Shown: positions 44,168 through 44,261 of the stretch, piece by piece
Layout of the letters: each line of letters opens with the position of its first letter
Position numbering within the stretch: the first letter of the stretch is position 1
Assembly (NCBI RefSeq): GCF_008973715.1
Contig: NZ_WBOL01000019.1
Coordinates: 1 to 44,261 of the forward strand
Direction: 5' to 3'
From: Nitrincola schmidtii
Lineage (GTDB): Bacteria > Pseudomonadota > Gammaproteobacteria > Pseudomonadales > Balneatricaceae
Length of the DNA stretch: 44,261 nt
Made by a program: the position numbers and the translations under genes
The notes under the pieces: model-generated
What the model was told of the DNA's origin: nothing
The model's input: the letters and a program-made list of their open reading frames with translations, nothing else
Database searches by the model: none

Positions 44168-44261
44168 GATGTAACCGCGACACACTATCTCCATCACTTT
44201 TAATCGATGGAGGTCGGTATGAGCAACCAAACCAAGCGACACATCTGGCAACAGATTATTA
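44135..44261 (+). mobile_element. Right IS66-family insertion sequence, 5' end only
   Basis: It starts with GTAAGCGCCCATAAAACAGC, the IS66 type terminus, and has an 84-nt leader before tnpA. The leader matches the left copy except for a diverged middle part. A CTCCATC/GATGGAG hairpin (about 44191-44213) covers the ribosome site. It interrupts the EcoRII-like endonuclease gene and runs out of the window. Confidence 0.8.
44219..44261 (+). CDS. tnpA: IS66 accessory protein TnpA, N-terminal fragment (right copy)
   Basis: The first 14 codons read MSNQTKRHIWQQII, with GGAGG 5 nt before the ATG. It differs from the left copy at residues 7 and 9. It is cut by the window end. Confidence 0.6.
   Translation, partial: MSNQTKRHIWQQII

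Larger units (their letters stand above)
37864..44261 (+). mobile_element. Island 2: second integrative/mobilisable element, left part
   Basis: Directly after attR come a second tyrosine recombinase, an oriT-like region, a MobV-type relaxase and an EcoRII-type restriction-modification pair, all on the plus strand. It is most simply a second element inserted at the same tRNA end (tandem array). Its own right border is not in the window. A palindrome ACTTATT-aatc-AATAAGT lies at 37867-37884, just inside its left edge. Confidence 0.6.

Overview
The window looks like a contig from a gammaproteobacterium of roughly 44% GC, probably marine (Oceanospirillales-like). This guess rests on kdsA (lipopolysaccharide), luxS, RadD, DUF2788, a GIDE/LemA pair and many c-di-GMP signalling genes; the genus cannot be fixed from the sequence alone. 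Both ends of the window are the start of an IS66-type insertion sequence, in opposite orientation and reading outwards. The contig therefore probably ends where the assembler met a repeated IS.

Core chromosome, 128-28716. The left part is mostly minus strand: a DUF4139 secreted protein, a membrane pseudokinase-FGE fusion coupled to kdsA, a DUF2788-LemA-GIDE membrane cluster, a PAS3-GGDEF-EAL protein coupled to a di-haem cytochrome c peroxidase, and radD. A GNAT acetyltransferase diverges from radD and faces luxS. From 14086 to 27561 seven plus-strand genes form one long operon: Hpt-REC-REC-GGDEF, Hpt-pseudoREC, a c-haem sensor hybrid kinase, REC-PAS-GGDEF*-EAL, a FIST (NosP/VpsV-like) sensor, a five-domain hybrid kinase with a terminal Hpt, and MASE1-CHASE-GGDEF-EAL. 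This looks like a gas/redox-sensing phosphorelay that ends in c-di-GMP. A CaCA-type Na/Ca exchanger and tRNA-Ser(GGA) close the region.

Island 1, 28791-37863. A 9.07-kb element sits in the 3' end of tRNA-Ser between 14-bp direct repeats (attL/attR). It carries a P4-type integrase, DUF3077-like and other small unknown proteins (including a tandem paralogue pair), AlpA, a CHC2 zinc-finger protein, a RepA-like helicase, an iteron cluster that looks like a replication origin, an SOS-boxed two-gene unit (52-aa protein and coiled-coil protein), and about 1 kb of non-coding DNA packed with small hairpins whose stems differ but stay paired. Its two main transcription units each start at a near-consensus LexA box. 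The 8-mer GCTGGCGC is strongly over-represented. The picture is an SOS-inducible, excising and possibly self-replicating integrative element or phage satellite, with no capsid or packaging gene recognised.

Island 2, 37864 to beyond the window. Immediately after attR come a second, unusually long tyrosine recombinase, a large oriT-like inverted repeat, a MobV-type relaxase, and an EcoRII/Dcm-type restriction-modification pair. The methylase promoter has a LexA-like box between its -35 and -10. The endonuclease is cut after residue 333 by the right-hand IS66 copy, which leaves an orphan methylase.
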